A model generated the notes under the pieces. The model saw only the letters and a program-made list of their open reading frames with translations, had not been told where the DNA came from and ran no database searches. 64,000 nt of DNA from the NCBI RefSeq assembly GCF_001403735.1, contig NZ_CXPG01000021.1:248001-312000 (forward strand), given 5' to 3'. The DNA is from Jannaschia rubra (GTDB taxonomy: Bacteria; Pseudomonadota; Alphaproteobacteria; Rhodobacterales; Rhodobacteraceae). How positions within the stretch are numbered: the stretch's first letter is position 1; each line of letters begins with the position of its first letter. A program made the translations under genes and the position numbers. Of the stretch, positions 55,184-64,000 are shown piece by piece.

Positions 55184-55417
55184 ATGAGCGACATCGAGGA
55201 CCGTGTCCGCAAGAAAGTCGTCGAACACCTGGGCGTCGAGGAAGAAAAAGTGACCGAGAACGCGTCGTTCATCGACGATCTCGGCGCCGACTCGCTCGAT
55301 ACGGTCGAGCTGGTCATGGCCTTCGAGGAGGAGTTCGGGATCGAGATCCCCGACGACGCGGCCGAGTCGATCCAGACCTTCGGCGATGCGGTGACGTTCA
55401 TCAAAGCCAACTCCTGA
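55184..55417 (+). CDS. acpP: Acyl carrier protein
   Basis: This 77-aa acidic carrier protein for fatty acid synthesis carries its phosphopantetheine on Ser37 in [15 protein letters not shown]. It is followed by a strong terminator, so fabF is not in its transcript as it would be in the usual arrangement. Confidence 0.97.
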   Translation: MSDIEDRVRKKVVEHLGVEEEKVTENASFIDDLGADSLDTVELVMAFEEEFGIEIPDDAAESIQTFGDAVTFIKANS

Positions 55418-55438
55418 TCCCCTCCGGATCGCGGGAAC

Positions 55439-55463
55439 GGGCGCCCCGAGGGGCGCCCTTTTT
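55439..55463 (+). terminator. Intrinsic terminator after acpP
   Basis: An 8-bp stem, GGGCGCCC with GGGCGCCC, and a CGAG loop are followed by five Ts, 21 bp after the acpP stop. Confidence 0.88.
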
Positions 55464-55578
55464 CGTGCCTGCATATCTGCGAAGGCGCGTGGGCAGCGGC
55501 GGCGTCTGGCCTTTGCCAGCGAACGGGTCTAGTCAGACGCCGCGCCTTCGCGCGCGCAGCACGGGACGGGCCGTATTC

Positions 55579-56388
55579 ATGAGCGTCGGTATCTTCGACT
55601 CCGGGTTGGGCGGCCTGACCGTCTGGGACGCGGTGACGCGCCGGATGCCGGACCTCGCCGTCACCTACTACGGCGACAACGCCCATGCGCCCTACGGCGT
55701 CCGCACCCCTGACGACATCCACGACCTGACGCGCGCGGCTGTCCATGCCATGTGGGACGGCGGCTGCGACCTCGTCGTGCTGGCCTGCAACACGGCCTCC
55801 GCCGCGGCCCTCCGCCGGATGCAGGAGGCTGGAGTGCCCCGCGGCAAGCGCGTGCTGGGCGTCTTCGTTCCCCTGATCGAGGCGCTGACCGAACGCGACT
55901 GGGGCGACAATTCACCGCCCCGCCAGGTCGCCGTGAGCCAGGTCGCCCTGTTCGCCACCCCCGCCACCGTCGCCAGCCGCGCCTTCCAGCGGGAACTGGC
56001 GTTCCGCGCCATCGGCGTCGACGTCGAAGCGCAGGCCTGCGGCGGCGTGGTGGACGCGATCGAGGATGGCGACATGATCCTTGCCGAGGCGCTGGTGCAG
56101 AGCCACGTCGATGCCCTGCACCGCAAGATGCCCGACCCGCAGGCGGCGATCCTGGGCTGCACGCATTATCCGCTGGTGCAGGATGCGTTCCAACGGGCGC
56201 TCGGCCCCGGTGTGACCGTGCTGAGCCAGGCTGATATTGTCGCCGACAGCCTCGCCGACTATCTGTCCCGCAGGCCCGAGATGGCCGATGGCGGGACGTC
56301 GCGGATGCTCACGACCGGCGACCCCGACCGCGTGTCGTCCCGCGCGACGCAGTTCCTGCGCCGGCCCTTGACGTTCACCGCTGCCTGA
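55579..56388 (+). CDS. murI: Glutamate racemase
   Basis: The enzyme supplies D-Glu for peptidoglycan (269 aa). The catalytic cysteines are in LACNTASA and LGCTHYPLV, and the N-terminal [10 protein letters not shown] and [11 protein letters not shown] motifs are typical. The ATG at 55579 (MSVGIFDSG) is preferred to an upstream in-frame start that would add 38 atypical residues. Confidence 0.93.
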   Translation: MSVGIFDSGLGGLTVWDAVTRRMPDLAVTYYGDNAHAPYGVRTPDDIHDLTRAAVHAMWDGGCDLVVLACNTASAAALRRMQEAGVPRGKRVLGVFVPLIEALTERDWGDNSPPRQVAVSQVALFATPATVASRAFQRELAFRAIGVDVEAQACGGVVDAIEDGDMILAEALVQSHVDALHRKMPDPQAAILGCTHYPLVQDAFQRALGPGVTVLSQADIVADSLADYLSRRPEMADGGTSRMLTTGDPDRVSSRATQFLRRPLTFTAA

Positions 56389-56402
56389 GAGGGGGCCGCA
56401 CC

Positions 56403-56846
56403 ATGAGATCGCTGAAAAAGACCCGCCGCATCCAGATCATCGCCATCGCCGCGGTGGCGTTGGCCGGATCGACCGCGCTTGTGGTCTATGGCTTCCAGGA
56501 CGGCATCAACTTCTTCCGTTCGCCCAGCCAGGTGGCCGAGGCGCCCCCGCCCCCGAACGAGGTGTTCCGCATCGGCGGCCTGGTCGAGGAGGGCACCCTG
56601 ATCCGCGGCGACGGCACCACGATCACCTTCCGCGTGACCGACGGCGGGGCCTCCGTTCCCGTGTCCTACACCGGCGTCCTGCCCGACCTGTTCGGCGAGG
56701 GCGAGGGGATGGTGGGCACCGGAAGTTACGTGAACGACACCTTCCAGGCCACTGAAATCCTTGCCCGTCACGACGAAACCTACATGCCGAAGGAAGTCAT
56801 CGACGCGCTGAAGGATCAGGGCGTCTATCAGGCGCCGGAAAGCTGA
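56403..56846 (+). CDS. ccmE: Cytochrome c maturation haem chaperone CcmE
   Basis: This 147-aa protein carries haem to CcmF. It has an N-terminal membrane helix (about 10-30) and an OB-fold domain, and the covalent haem ligand His123 is followed by Tyr127 in ARHDETYMPKEV. It is separated from ccmF/ccmH by 5.7 kb and faces the other way. Confidence 0.94.
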   Translation: MRSLKKTRRIQIIAIAAVALAGSTALVVYGFQDGINFFRSPSQVAEAPPPPNEVFRIGGLVEEGTLIRGDGTTITFRVTDGGASVPVSYTGVLPDLFGEGEGMVGTGSYVNDTFQATEILARHDETYMPKEVIDALKDQGVYQAPES

Positions 56847-56899
56847 CCTCCGCGTCCATCCCCCGGGCGGAGCCGCAGACGCTCAGGGCAGTCGCCTGG

Positions 56900-57721
56900 A
56901 TGCTGGGCAGCATCCTGGCCTTCGTGTCCATGGCCGTCGCCGGGCGCGAGGTGAGCCATTCCCTCGATACCTTCGAGATCATGCTCTACCGCTCCTGCAC
57001 CGGGCTTCTGGTGGTGCTGGCGATCGGCCGTGCGACCGGCCGCCTGCGGGAGGTGAAGACGAAGAACCTGCGGCTGCATGTCGTCCGCAACGTCGCGCAT
57101 TTCACCGGGCAGAACCTCTGGTTCCTCGCCATCTCGCTCGCCCCGCTGGCGCAGGTCTTCGCGGTGGAGTTCACGGCCCCGCTCTGGGTCCTGCTGCTGG
57201 CGCCGCTGATCCTGGGGGAATCGGTGCGTCGGGTGCAGCTCGCCGTCGCGGCGGTGGGCTTCGCGGGCGTTCTCATCATCGCGCAGCCGTTCTCGGCCGC
57301 CCCCTCGCCCGGCCTGATCTGGGTCGCCATGGCGGCGGTGGCCTTCGCGCTGACGAACCTGCTGACGCGCAAGCTAACGGGGGACGAGACGGTGATGGGC
57401 ATCCTGTTCTGGCTGACGGGCCTGCAACTGATGTTCGGCCTGATCTGCGCCGGCATCGACGGCGACATCGCCCTGCCGGATGCGGTGACGCTGCCCTGGG
57501 TGGTGCTGATCGGGGTGGCGGGGCTCGCCGCGCACTGGTGCCTGACCAATGCGCTGCGGCTGGCACCGGCCTCGACCGTCATGCCCATCGACTTCGGGCG
57601 GCTGCCGCTGGCCGCCGCGGTGGGCGCGCTGTTCTATGCGGAGCCGTTGGACCCCCTCGTCCTGATCGGCGGCATCGTCACCTTCGGCGCGGCCTGGGCG
57701 AACATCCGGCTGGCCCGTTGA
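56900..57721 (+). CDS. EamA/DMT family transporter
   Basis: This inner-membrane transporter has about ten hydrophobic helices in two EamA repeats (273 aa from the first ATG). That ATG already lies inside the first helix. The frame stays open upstream to about 56760 without ATG, GTG or TTG. A CTG at 56843, overlapping the ccmE stop, would add 19 plausible residues (TSASIPRAEPQTLRAVAW). Start uncertain. Substrate unknown. Confidence 0.82.
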   Translation: MLGSILAFVSMAVAGREVSHSLDTFEIMLYRSCTGLLVVLAIGRATGRLREVKTKNLRLHVVRNVAHFTGQNLWFLAISLAPLAQVFAVEFTAPLWVLLLAPLILGESVRRVQLAVAAVGFAGVLIIAQPFSAAPSPGLIWVAMAAVAFALTNLLTRKLTGDETVMGILFWLTGLQLMFGLICAGIDGDIALPDAVTLPWVVLIGVAGLAAHWCLTNALRLAPASTVMPIDFGRLPLAAAVGALFYAEPLDPLVLIGGIVTFGAAWANIRLAR

Positions 57722-57744
57722 TCCGGCGCGGTTTTGTTGCCGAA

Positions 57745-57761
57745 GCGCCATAGTAAGGCGC
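57745..57761 (+). terminator. Weak stem-loop after the first DMT gene
   Basis: GCGCC and GGCGC form a 5-bp stem with a 7-nt loop, 24 bp after the stop, without a T-run. The rest of the 196-bp gap contains a TAGTAT (57808-57813) that might be the -10 of the following gene. Confidence 0.25.
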
Positions 57762-57917
57762 AAAGAACGCCGCGTTCGATTCGTGACGTTGGGTCCGGTT
57801 TGACCTGTAGTATCCTCGAAGCATCGGATTGGCACGACGCCGCGACCACGGGGAGGAAACCACCGGGCGCGGCGCTCAGGGTCCGGCCGACCGGACCCCA
57901 ACAGGGATGAGGATCAC

Positions 57918-59012
57918 ATGAACCGCTATACACTCGCCGTGCTGGCCACCTTCGCCGGAACCGCCACCGCTGTCGCCGGGGGGCTCGACCGGTCGGGCCA
58001 GGACATCGACATCCTGTTCGAGGAGGGCAACTACGTCGAACTCAGCTTCGGGCGCGTCTCGCCCAAGGTCGACGGCGAGGATGACGCAGCCTTCGGGGGC
58101 AGCGAGACCGGCAACGTGGCCAAAAGCTATATCCAGGGGTCGTTCGGCTACAAGCAGCAGATCAACGACCGCGTCTCCATGGCGATCATCTTGGACCAGC
58201 CCTATGGCGCCGACACCCTCTATCCCACGGGCCGCAGCGTCGCTTTCGGCGAAACCACCGCGACGCTCAATTCGACGTCGCTGACCGGGCTCCTGCGCTA
58301 TGACTTCGGCAACCGCTTCAGCGTCCACGGCGGCATCCGCGCGCAGACGATCGACGCGAGCGTCGATCTGCGGGGCTTCGGATATGGCCCGCTGGACGGC
58401 TATTCCGCCGATTTCGACGGCGACACCGCCTGGGGTTATCAGGTGGGCGGCGCCTATGAGATCCCCGAGATCGCGCTGCGGCTGGCGGCGACCTATTTCT
58501 CCGAGATCGACCATGATCTTGAGACCACCGAAAACATAGGGCCCGGCGCACCCGATACGCCGCTCACCACGCCCAAGGCGGTCAACATCTCGTTCCAGAC
58601 GGGCATCGCCAAGGATACGCTGGTCTTCGCCGACTTTCGCTATTCCGACTACAAGGTGGCCACGGTGCGGCCGCGGGGGTTGGGCGGCAACAGCCTGACC
58701 GACATCGACACCGGGCGCGACTTCAGCATCGGCATCGGCCGCCGCTTCACGCCCGAGTTCGCCGCCTCCATCGCGTTCAACTATTCCGACGGCGGCCCCG
58801 ACGACCTGGTCTCGCCGCTGGCCCCGGCCGACGGACGCAAGGGCATCACGCTTGCCGCGACCTATCAGGCGACCGACGCGGTGCGCTTCTCGGGGGGCGT
58901 CAGCTATTCCCGCGTGGGCGACGCCCGGCCCGCCACGGCCGGCGAACCCCGCGCGACCTTCGAGGACAACTCGGCCGTCGGGGTCGGGTTCAAGGTCGGC
59001 TATTCCTTCTGA
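57918..59012 (+). CDS. Outer-membrane FadL/OmpP1-family protein
   Basis: This 364-aa outer-membrane beta-barrel has a signal peptide (1-20, ending AVAGG), alternating amphipathic strands throughout and a C-terminal phenylalanine (VGYSF) for barrel assembly. The N-terminal SGQDIDILFEEGNYVELSFG resembles FadL/OmpP1 hydrophobic-compound transporters. Ends at a long hairpin. Confidence 0.87.
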   Translation: MNRYTLAVLATFAGTATAVAGGLDRSGQDIDILFEEGNYVELSFGRVSPKVDGEDDAAFGGSETGNVAKSYIQGSFGYKQQINDRVSMAIILDQPYGADTLYPTGRSVAFGETTATLNSTSLTGLLRYDFGNRFSVHGGIRAQTIDASVDLRGFGYGPLDGYSADFDGDTAWGYQVGGAYEIPEIALRLAATYFSEIDHDLETTENIGPGAPDTPLTTPKAVNISFQTGIAKDTLVFADFRYSDYKVATVRPRGLGGNSLTDIDTGRDFSIGIGRRFTPEFAASIAFNYSDGGPDDLVSPLAPADGRKGITLAATYQATDAVRFSGGVSYSRVGDARPATAGEPRATFEDNSAVGVGFKVGYSF

Positions 59013-59037
59013 TCCACCCCCCGCACCGCACGACACC

Positions 59038-59072
59038 GAAACGCCCCGCGCCCGACCGGCACGGGGCGTTTC
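59038..59072 (+). terminator. Hairpin after the outer-membrane protein gene
   Basis: GAAACGCCCCG and CGGGGCGTTTC form a perfect 11-bp stem with a 13-nt loop, 25 bp after the stop. The stem ends in TTTC but no longer T-run follows. Confidence 0.65.
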
Positions 59073-59128
59073 GCCTTTGGCGCAGGTTCCGGGTGGCGCG
59101 GGCCCGCGCGCGGCGCTAGCCACCTGAC

Positions 59129-60046
59129 ATGAGCACCCGCGACATGCCCCCCCGCGCCTGGGCCGAACTGGGCCTTCTGTCCCTGATCTGGGGGGCGAGC
59201 TTCCTGTCCGTGCGGATCGCGCTGGACGAGGTTCCCGTGCTCACCTCGGTCGCCTGGCGCGTGGGCGTGGCGGCCGTGGTCCTGTGGCTCGCCGTCCTGA
59301 TCCGCGGATTGCCCGTACCGCGCGATCCGCGCGTCTGGGGGGCGATGCTCGTGATGGGGTTCCTCAACAACGTGATCCCCTTCTCGCTGATGGCCTGGGG
59401 GCAGTTGCACATCTCCTCCGGGCTCACGTCGATCCTGAACTCGGGCACGGCGGTCTTCGGCGTTCTGGTGGCGGCGCTGATGCTGTCGGACGAACGGCTG
59501 ACGGCGCGGCGGGCGGCGGGAGTGTCCATCGGGTTCCTCGGGGTCGCGACGGCCATCGGCCTCGACAACCTGACGAGCTTCGACCTGCGGTCCGCCGCGC
59601 AACTGGCCGTGGTGGGTGGCACGATCAGCTATGCCTTCGCGGGCGTCTGGGCGCGCACCCGCCTGCCGGGCCTCACGCCGCAGATGTCGGCGGCGGGCAT
59701 GCTGACCGGGTCGGCGCTTGTTATGATCCCCGCCGCGCTCCTCATCGACGGGCCGGTGGTGCCGCATCAGGCGGACACGATCCTGGCCATCGGATATTAC
59801 GCGGTGATCGCCACGGCCTTCGCCTATCTGCTCTATTTCCGCGTCCTCGCCATGGCGGGCAGCGGGAACACCATGCTGGTCACGCTGCTGGTGGCGCCCA
59901 CCGCGATCCTGCTGGGCGCCTGGGCACGGGACGAGGTTCTGTCGCACAACGTCTATGCCGGTTTCGGCCTGCTGGCGCTCGGCCTGATCGTGCTGGACGG
60001 TCGCCTGTTGCGCCGACTGCGCGGGGTCGCTACGCCACGGACATGA
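59129..60046 (+). CDS. EamA/DMT family transporter
   Basis: A second DMT-type exporter (305 aa) with ten hydrophobic helices; the first EamA repeat begins LGLLSLIWGASFLSVRIALD. It overlaps the P-loop ATPase gene by 4 bp (ATGA). Substrate unknown; related proteins export amino acids or metabolites. Confidence 0.88.
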   Translation: MSTRDMPPRAWAELGLLSLIWGASFLSVRIALDEVPVLTSVAWRVGVAAVVLWLAVLIRGLPVPRDPRVWGAMLVMGFLNNVIPFSLMAWGQLHISSGLTSILNSGTAVFGVLVAALMLSDERLTARRAAGVSIGFLGVATAIGLDNLTSFDLRSAAQLAVVGGTISYAFAGVWARTRLPGLTPQMSAAGMLTGSALVMIPAALLIDGPVVPHQADTILAIGYYAVIATAFAYLLYFRVLAMAGSGNTMLVTLLVAPTAILLGAWARDEVLSHNVYAGFGLLALGLIVLDGRLLRRLRGVATPRT

Positions 60047-60909
60047 TCTACGAGACGCCGCAGGACTGGACCGATGCCCCCGCCAAGCGGGTGACGTTCT
60101 TCGGCATGTCGGGGCTGGGCAAGACGCGGCTGGCGCAGATGCTGCGCGATGCGGGCGGATGGTTCCACTACTCCGTCGACTACCGCATCGGCACGGCCTA
60201 CATGGGCGAACACATCGCCGACAACCTCAAGAAGCAGGCGATGCAGGTGCCGTTCCTGGCCGATCTGCTGCGGACGGATTCGATCTACATCGGGTCGAAC
60301 ATCACCTTCGACAATCTGGCGCCGCTTTCCACGTTCCTGGGCAAACCGGGCGATCCGGCGCGCGGCGGGCTGCCCTTTGCCGAATACGCGCGCCGGCAGG
60401 CGCTGCACCGCCGGGCCGAGGTGAACGCCCTGCTCGACACGCCCGCCTTCATCGACCGCGCGCGCGACATATACGGCTATGCCAACTTCGCCTGCGATAC
60501 CGGCGGCTCCATCTGCGAGGTGGTGGACCCGAACGACCCGGGGGACGAGGTGCTGACCACGCTGTCGCGCTGCACCCTGCCCGTCTGGATCGAGGGCGAT
60601 GAGAACCATACCGAGACGATCAAGGCGCGCTTCGCCAAGGCGCCGAAGCCCATGTACTACCGCCCCGAGTTCCTCGCCACGCTCTGGCGGGACTACGCGG
60701 GCGACGAGCCGGAGGAGACGGTGGACCCCGACGCCTTCGCGCGCCACAGCTATGCCGCCGTGATCGACGCGCGCCAGCCGCGCTATGCCGCCATGGCCGC
60801 GAACTGGGGCGTCAACCTGCGCGCGGAGGATGCCGCCACCGCCCGCGATGCCAGCGATGTGACCGCCATGGTGGCCGAGGCCATTGGCAAGCTCCGGCGG
60901 CGCACCTAA
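60043..60909 (+). CDS. P-loop ATPase of unknown role
   Basis: This 288-aa soluble protein has a clear P-loop, FGMSGLGKTRLAQML, at about residues 20-34. The rest is without a domain I can name; conserved-looking segments are YGYANFACDTGGSICEV and KPMYYRPEFL. Coupled to the DMT gene and 33 bp before metA. Function unknown. Confidence 0.72.
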   Translation: MIYETPQDWTDAPAKRVTFFGMSGLGKTRLAQMLRDAGGWFHYSVDYRIGTAYMGEHIADNLKKQAMQVPFLADLLRTDSIYIGSNITFDNLAPLSTFLGKPGDPARGGLPFAEYARRQALHRRAEVNALLDTPAFIDRARDIYGYANFACDTGGSICEVVDPNDPGDEVLTTLSRCTLPVWIEGDENHTETIKARFAKAPKPMYYRPEFLATLWRDYAGDEPEETVDPDAFARHSYAAVIDARQPRYAAMAANWGVNLRAEDAATARDASDVTAMVAEAIGKLRRRT

Positions 60910-60942
60910 CTCTGGCCCCTTCACAGACCCCGGAAGACTGCC

Positions 60943-61857
60943 ATGCCCATCACGCTGCCCCGCGACCTGCCGGCCTTCGACGTGCTCGACCGCGAGGGCG
61001 TGATGGTCATGTCCGACGACGCCGCCACGCGTCAGGACATCCGCCCCCTTCGCATCGGCCTGCTGAACCTGATGCCCATGAAGATCACGACCGAGACGCA
61101 GTTCGCCCGGCTGATCGGCGCGACGCCCCTGCAGATCGACCTGACGCTGGTGCGGATGACGGAACACCAGTCGAGCCACACCGCGCCCGAGCACATGGAG
61201 ACGTTCTATCACGCCTTCCAGGATGTGAAGGACCGCAGGTTCGACGGCTTCCTCATCACCGGTTCGCCCATCGAGCATCTGGCGTTCGAGGACGTGACCT
61301 ATTGGGACGAGCTGCGCGAGGTCATGGACTGGACGCAGACCAACGTCCATTCGACCTTCGGCGTCTGCTGGGGCGGCATGGCGATGGCCTGGCATTTCCA
61401 CGGGGTCCGCAAGCATGTGCTGGACCGCAAGGCCTTCGGCTGTTTCCGGGTGACGAACGAGGATCCGTCCTCGCCCTATCTGCGCGGGTTCTCGGACGAT
61501 TGCGTCATCCCCGTCAGCCGCTGGACTGAACTGCGCCGCGACGAGGTGGAGGCGGCGGGCATGAAGGTCCTGCTGGGCAGCGAGGAGACCGGCCCATGCC
61601 TGATCGAGGATGCGGCCCACCGCGCGATCCACATCTTCAACCATTTCGAGTACGACAGCGATACGTTGCAGAAGGAATACGAGCGCGACATCGAGAACGG
61701 CACGCCGATCAACGTGCCCGGCAACTACTATCCCGGCGACGATCCGACGCGGAAGCCGCTCAATCGCTGGCGCAGCCATGCGCATCTTCTCTATGGCAAC
61801 TGGATCAACCAGATCTATCAGACCACGCCCTATGATCTCGCGCAGATCGGCCGCTAG
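60943..61857 (+). CDS. metAA: Homoserine O-acetyltransferase (MetA family)
   Basis: The enzyme acylates homoserine for methionine synthesis (304 aa). The nucleophile is Cys142 in FGVCWGG, with His234 and Glu236 in FNHFEYD. Residue 111 is Glu (GSPIEHLAF). Glu here marks acetyl-CoA users, whereas E. coli-type succinyltransferases have Gly. So this is named as an acetyltransferase despite the usual succinyltransferase label. Confidence 0.92.
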   Translation: MPITLPRDLPAFDVLDREGVMVMSDDAATRQDIRPLRIGLLNLMPMKITTETQFARLIGATPLQIDLTLVRMTEHQSSHTAPEHMETFYHAFQDVKDRRFDGFLITGSPIEHLAFEDVTYWDELREVMDWTQTNVHSTFGVCWGGMAMAWHFHGVRKHVLDRKAFGCFRVTNEDPSSPYLRGFSDDCVIPVSRWTELRRDEVEAAGMKVLLGSEETGPCLIEDAAHRAIHIFNHFEYDSDTLQKEYERDIENGTPINVPGNYYPGDDPTRKPLNRWRSHAHLLYGNWINQIYQTTPYDLAQIGR

Positions 61858-62809
61858 GCTTTTCGCGGCGGTCGCGGCCGGCGCCTTCGTGACGGAGGCC
61901 CGCGCCCGCGCGCGTGAACAGGCGGCGGAGGCGGCCTTCCCGCCCGAGGGTTGCATCCTCGACGTGCCGTTCCGGGGCCGCCCCGTGCCCGTCCATGCGG
62001 TCGTGCGCGGGCGGGGGCCGGACCTCGTGCTGATCCACGGCGCCTCGGGCAATTTGCGCGACTTCACCTTCGACCTGATCGACCGCCTGTCGGATCGCTA
62101 TCGCTGCATCGCCTTCGACCGGCCGGGGCTGGGATATACCGGCAACACCGATCCGGCCTATGCCCGTGCCTTCACCTCCCGCGCCGAGTCCCCGGCCGAA
62201 CAGGCCGCATTGCTCGCGGCAGCCTACGCAGAATTGAGCGACGGGCCGCCGCTGGTGCTGGGACACAGCTTCGGGGGCACCGTCGCGCTGGCCTGGGGGC
62301 TTGGCCATCCGGCGCGGGCGCTGGTCCTGCTGGCACCCGTGGCGCTGGAGTGGCAGGGCGGGCTGGGCGCCATTCCCACGCTGACCGGATCGGCGGCGGG
62401 CGGCGGACTTGCCGTGCCGCTGTTGACGGCTGCCGTGCCTGACGGATTGCTGCGCCGGATCACCCAAGGCATCTTCGTCCCCGACCCGATGCCCGCCGGA
62501 TACTTCGCCCACATCGGCGCGCAGTTGACCCTGCGCCGCGACAGCCTGCGAAGCAACGGGCGGCAGGTGAACGGGCTGAAACCCCATGTCACCGCGATGC
62601 AGGCCCGCTATCGCGAATTGGCCCTGCCCATCGAATGGGTCCACGGCACCGCCGACACCATCGTTCCGCATCATGTCCACGCCCTGCCTTTCAAGGTGCG
62701 GCATCCGGCGACGAACCTGACGCTGCTCGACGGCGTGGGCCACATGCCGCACCACGCCGACCCGGCTGCGGCCGTCGCCGCCATCGACCGCGCGAACGCG
62801 GCGGCCTGA
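61832..62809 (+). CDS. Alpha/beta hydrolase
   Basis: This 325-aa alpha/beta hydrolase has the oxyanion segment [12 protein letters not shown], nucleophile Ser in LGHSFGGT, and late His in GVGHMPHH; Asp is probably in GTADTIV. The N-terminus ([17 protein letters not shown]) could be a weak signal peptide. It overlaps metA by 26 bp, so translation is coupled. Substrate unknown. Confidence 0.85.
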   Translation: MISRRSAARLFAAVAAGAFVTEARARAREQAAEAAFPPEGCILDVPFRGRPVPVHAVVRGRGPDLVLIHGASGNLRDFTFDLIDRLSDRYRCIAFDRPGLGYTGNTDPAYARAFTSRAESPAEQAALLAAAYAELSDGPPLVLGHSFGGTVALAWGLGHPARALVLLAPVALEWQGGLGAIPTLTGSAAGGGLAVPLLTAAVPDGLLRRITQGIFVPDPMPAGYFAHIGAQLTLRRDSLRSNGRQVNGLKPHVTAMQARYRELALPIEWVHGTADTIVPHHVHALPFKVRHPATNLTLLDGVGHMPHHADPAAAVAAIDRANAAA

Positions 62810-62905
62810 CCGCGTTCTTGCTTTCCAGATACCCATGGAAGCGCGGGGGGCTGGCCCCTTGCCCGCCCGCCATCCTATATCCCATGGGGCCAGAGGAGTC
62901 CGACC

Positions 62906-63778
62906 ATGCCCAAGCCCTTCGACGCCGCCATCACGAGGTTTTTCGAGCATGAGGCCCCGAAGGACATCCGCCGCGCCATCGAGGAGGGAGGCAAGAAGGA
63001 CATCCTGACCGACGCCTATCCCTACGATGCGCTGATGCCGAAGGGCGATTACGAGGAGGCGATGCAGGCCCTCCAGATCGAGCTGGCCAAGTGCCAGGCC
63101 TGGGTGCAGGCCTCCGGCGCCCGCGTCTGCGCGGTGTTCGAGGGGCGGGACGCCGCCGGCAAGGGCGGCACGATCAAGCGGCTGCGCGAGAACCTGAACC
63201 CCCGCGTGGCGCGGACCGTGGCGCTGGGCAAGCCGACCGAGACCGAGGCCGGGCAGTGGTACTTCCAGCGCTACGTCGAACACCTGCCCACGCGCGGCGA
63301 AATGGTGATCTTCGACCGGTCCTGGTACAACCGCGCGGTGGTGGAGCATGTCTTCGGCTTCTGCACCCCGGAGCAGCGCGAACGCTTCTTCGCGCAACTG
63401 CCGGAGTTCGAGAGGATGCTGGTCGACGACGGCATCGTCCTCGTCAAGCTCTGGCTCAACGTCGGGCGGGCGGAGCAGCTGCGCCGCTTCCTCAAGCGCG
63501 AGGACGACCCCCTGAAGCAATGGAAGCTGAGCCGGATCGACGTCCAGGGGCTTGCCAGGTGGGACGACTACACCGCAGCCATCGCCGAGACCTTCGCGCG
63601 CAGCCACACCGACGCGGCGCCCTGGACGGTGGTGCGGTCCGACGACAAGCGGCGCGCGCGGCTGGCCGCGATCCGCGCCGTGCTGCGGCAGGTGCCTTAC
63701 GCCGGGCGGGACATGAACGCGCTCGACATTGACGCAGCCATCGCCGGCGGCCCCGAGATCTGGCTGCCCGGTGTCTAA
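62906..63778 (+). CDS. ppk2: Polyphosphate kinase 2
   Basis: This PPK2-family enzyme (290 aa) uses polyphosphate to phosphorylate nucleotides. Walker A is [16 protein letters not shown], and Walker B lies in [11 protein letters not shown]. The lid-like segment [12 protein letters not shown] is present. The length fits a one-domain PPK2. The stop overlaps the next GTG start. Confidence 0.94.
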   Translation: MPKPFDAAITRFFEHEAPKDIRRAIEEGGKKDILTDAYPYDALMPKGDYEEAMQALQIELAKCQAWVQASGARVCAVFEGRDAAGKGGTIKRLRENLNPRVARTVALGKPTETEAGQWYFQRYVEHLPTRGEMVIFDRSWYNRAVVEHVFGFCTPEQRERFFAQLPEFERMLVDDGIVLVKLWLNVGRAEQLRRFLKREDDPLKQWKLSRIDVQGLARWDDYTAAIAETFARSHTDAAPWTVVRSDDKRRARLAAIRAVLRQVPYAGRDMNALDIDAAIAGGPEIWLPGV

Positions 63779-64000
63779 GCGCGGATACCACCACGGCAAC
63801 CTGCGGCAGGCACTGGTCGATGCGGCGCTCGCGCTCATCACCGAGAAGGGGCCCGTCGGATTCACCCTGTCGGAGGCGGCAAAGCAGGCGGGCGTCACCC
63901 CCGCCGCCGTCTATCGGCACTTCGAGGGGCGCGAGGACCTGATCGTGGAATGTGCCCTGCAGGGCCATGCGATCTTCGGCGACCTGATGGAATACGCCTA
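63771..64000 (+). CDS. TetR family transcriptional regulator (5' part)
   Basis: The gene runs off the window; 76 residues are visible. A GTG start (63771) overlaps the ppk2 stop. The N-terminus [19 protein letters not shown] and the helix-turn-helix [21 protein letters not shown] are TetR-like. It may regulate ppk2 or neighbours outside the window. Confidence 0.85.
   Translation, partial: MSKRGYHHGNLRQALVDAALALITEKGPVGFTLSEAAKQAGVTPAAVYRHFEGREDLIVECALQGHAIFGDLMEYA

Noticed and set aside
1-64000. tRNA, rRNA, CRISPR arrays, insertion sequences or attachment sites
   Set aside because: No cloverleaf-like tRNA, rRNA core, repeat-spacer array, transposase or integrase was recognised by eye. A tRNAscan/Infernal run would be needed to exclude small RNAs.

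Overview
The window is one continuous 64 kb piece of a GC-rich alphaproteobacterial chromosome. It almost certainly comes from a member of the Rhodobacterales (Rhodobacter/Roseobacter group). The evidence is a complete Rhodobacter-type gene transfer agent (GTA) head-tail cluster, the housekeeping order dacC-tmk-holB-tatD, a pdhB with an N-terminal lipoyl domain, fabD-fabG-acpP, and system I cytochrome c maturation genes. I see no rRNA, tRNA, CRISPR array, insertion sequence or integrase. Because GC is high, most long open frames opposite real genes are artefacts and were left out.

Layout. 1-6472 (+): D-Ala-D-Ala carboxypeptidase, tmk, holB, tatD, two small minus-strand genes, then pyrC-pyrE. 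6516-14174 (+): dnaB, alr, a membrane/coiled-coil protein, radA, cvpA, purF and a DUF1284 protein. 14224-20232 (mixed): bioY, an SDR enzyme, zapA with a coiled-coil partner, transketolase, a NYN-domain protein and a DUF808 protein. 20309-29217 (+): a central carbon block of gap1, a 47-residue membrane protein, gap2, pgk, class I aldolase, ftsB and pdhA-pdhB-pdhC. Its intergenic regions carry repeated operator-like palindromes. 29245-30063 (-): cysE.

30128-43928 (-): GTA genes g15 back to g1. Together they encode terminase, portal, protease, capsid, connectors, tail tube, tape measure, baseplate, cell-wall peptidase and host-contact protein. The cluster looks intact. A terminator-like hairpin lies in the leader ahead of g1, a second lies between g2 and g3, and three stacked hairpins follow the capsid gene. 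The GTA lysis pair (holin 50780-51289, endolysin 51280-51891) lies only about 7 kb away on the same strand.

44262-53161: an SH3/DUF1236 protein (+), then mltG, fabF, an enoyl-CoA hydratase, ccmH, ccmF, the lysis pair and a cytochrome b561-YceI fusion (all -). 53271-64000 (+): fabD-fabG-acpP, murI, ccmE, two DMT transporters, an outer-membrane FadL-type protein, a P-loop ATPase, metA (acetyl-CoA type by residue 111), an alpha/beta hydrolase, ppk2 and the start of a TetR-family regulator cut by the window end.

The most interesting signals are as follows. A 20-bp palindrome, ATGTTTCGCRTGCGAAACAT, is shared by the gap2-pgk and fabD-fabG junctions. LacI-type TTAGCG operators recur before gap1, gap2 and the aldolase gene. 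The terminator-like structures suggest attenuation control of the GTA. A canonical EF-hand loop sits inside the GTA endolysin. gap1 carries an NADP-type cofactor signature beside the NAD-type gap2.
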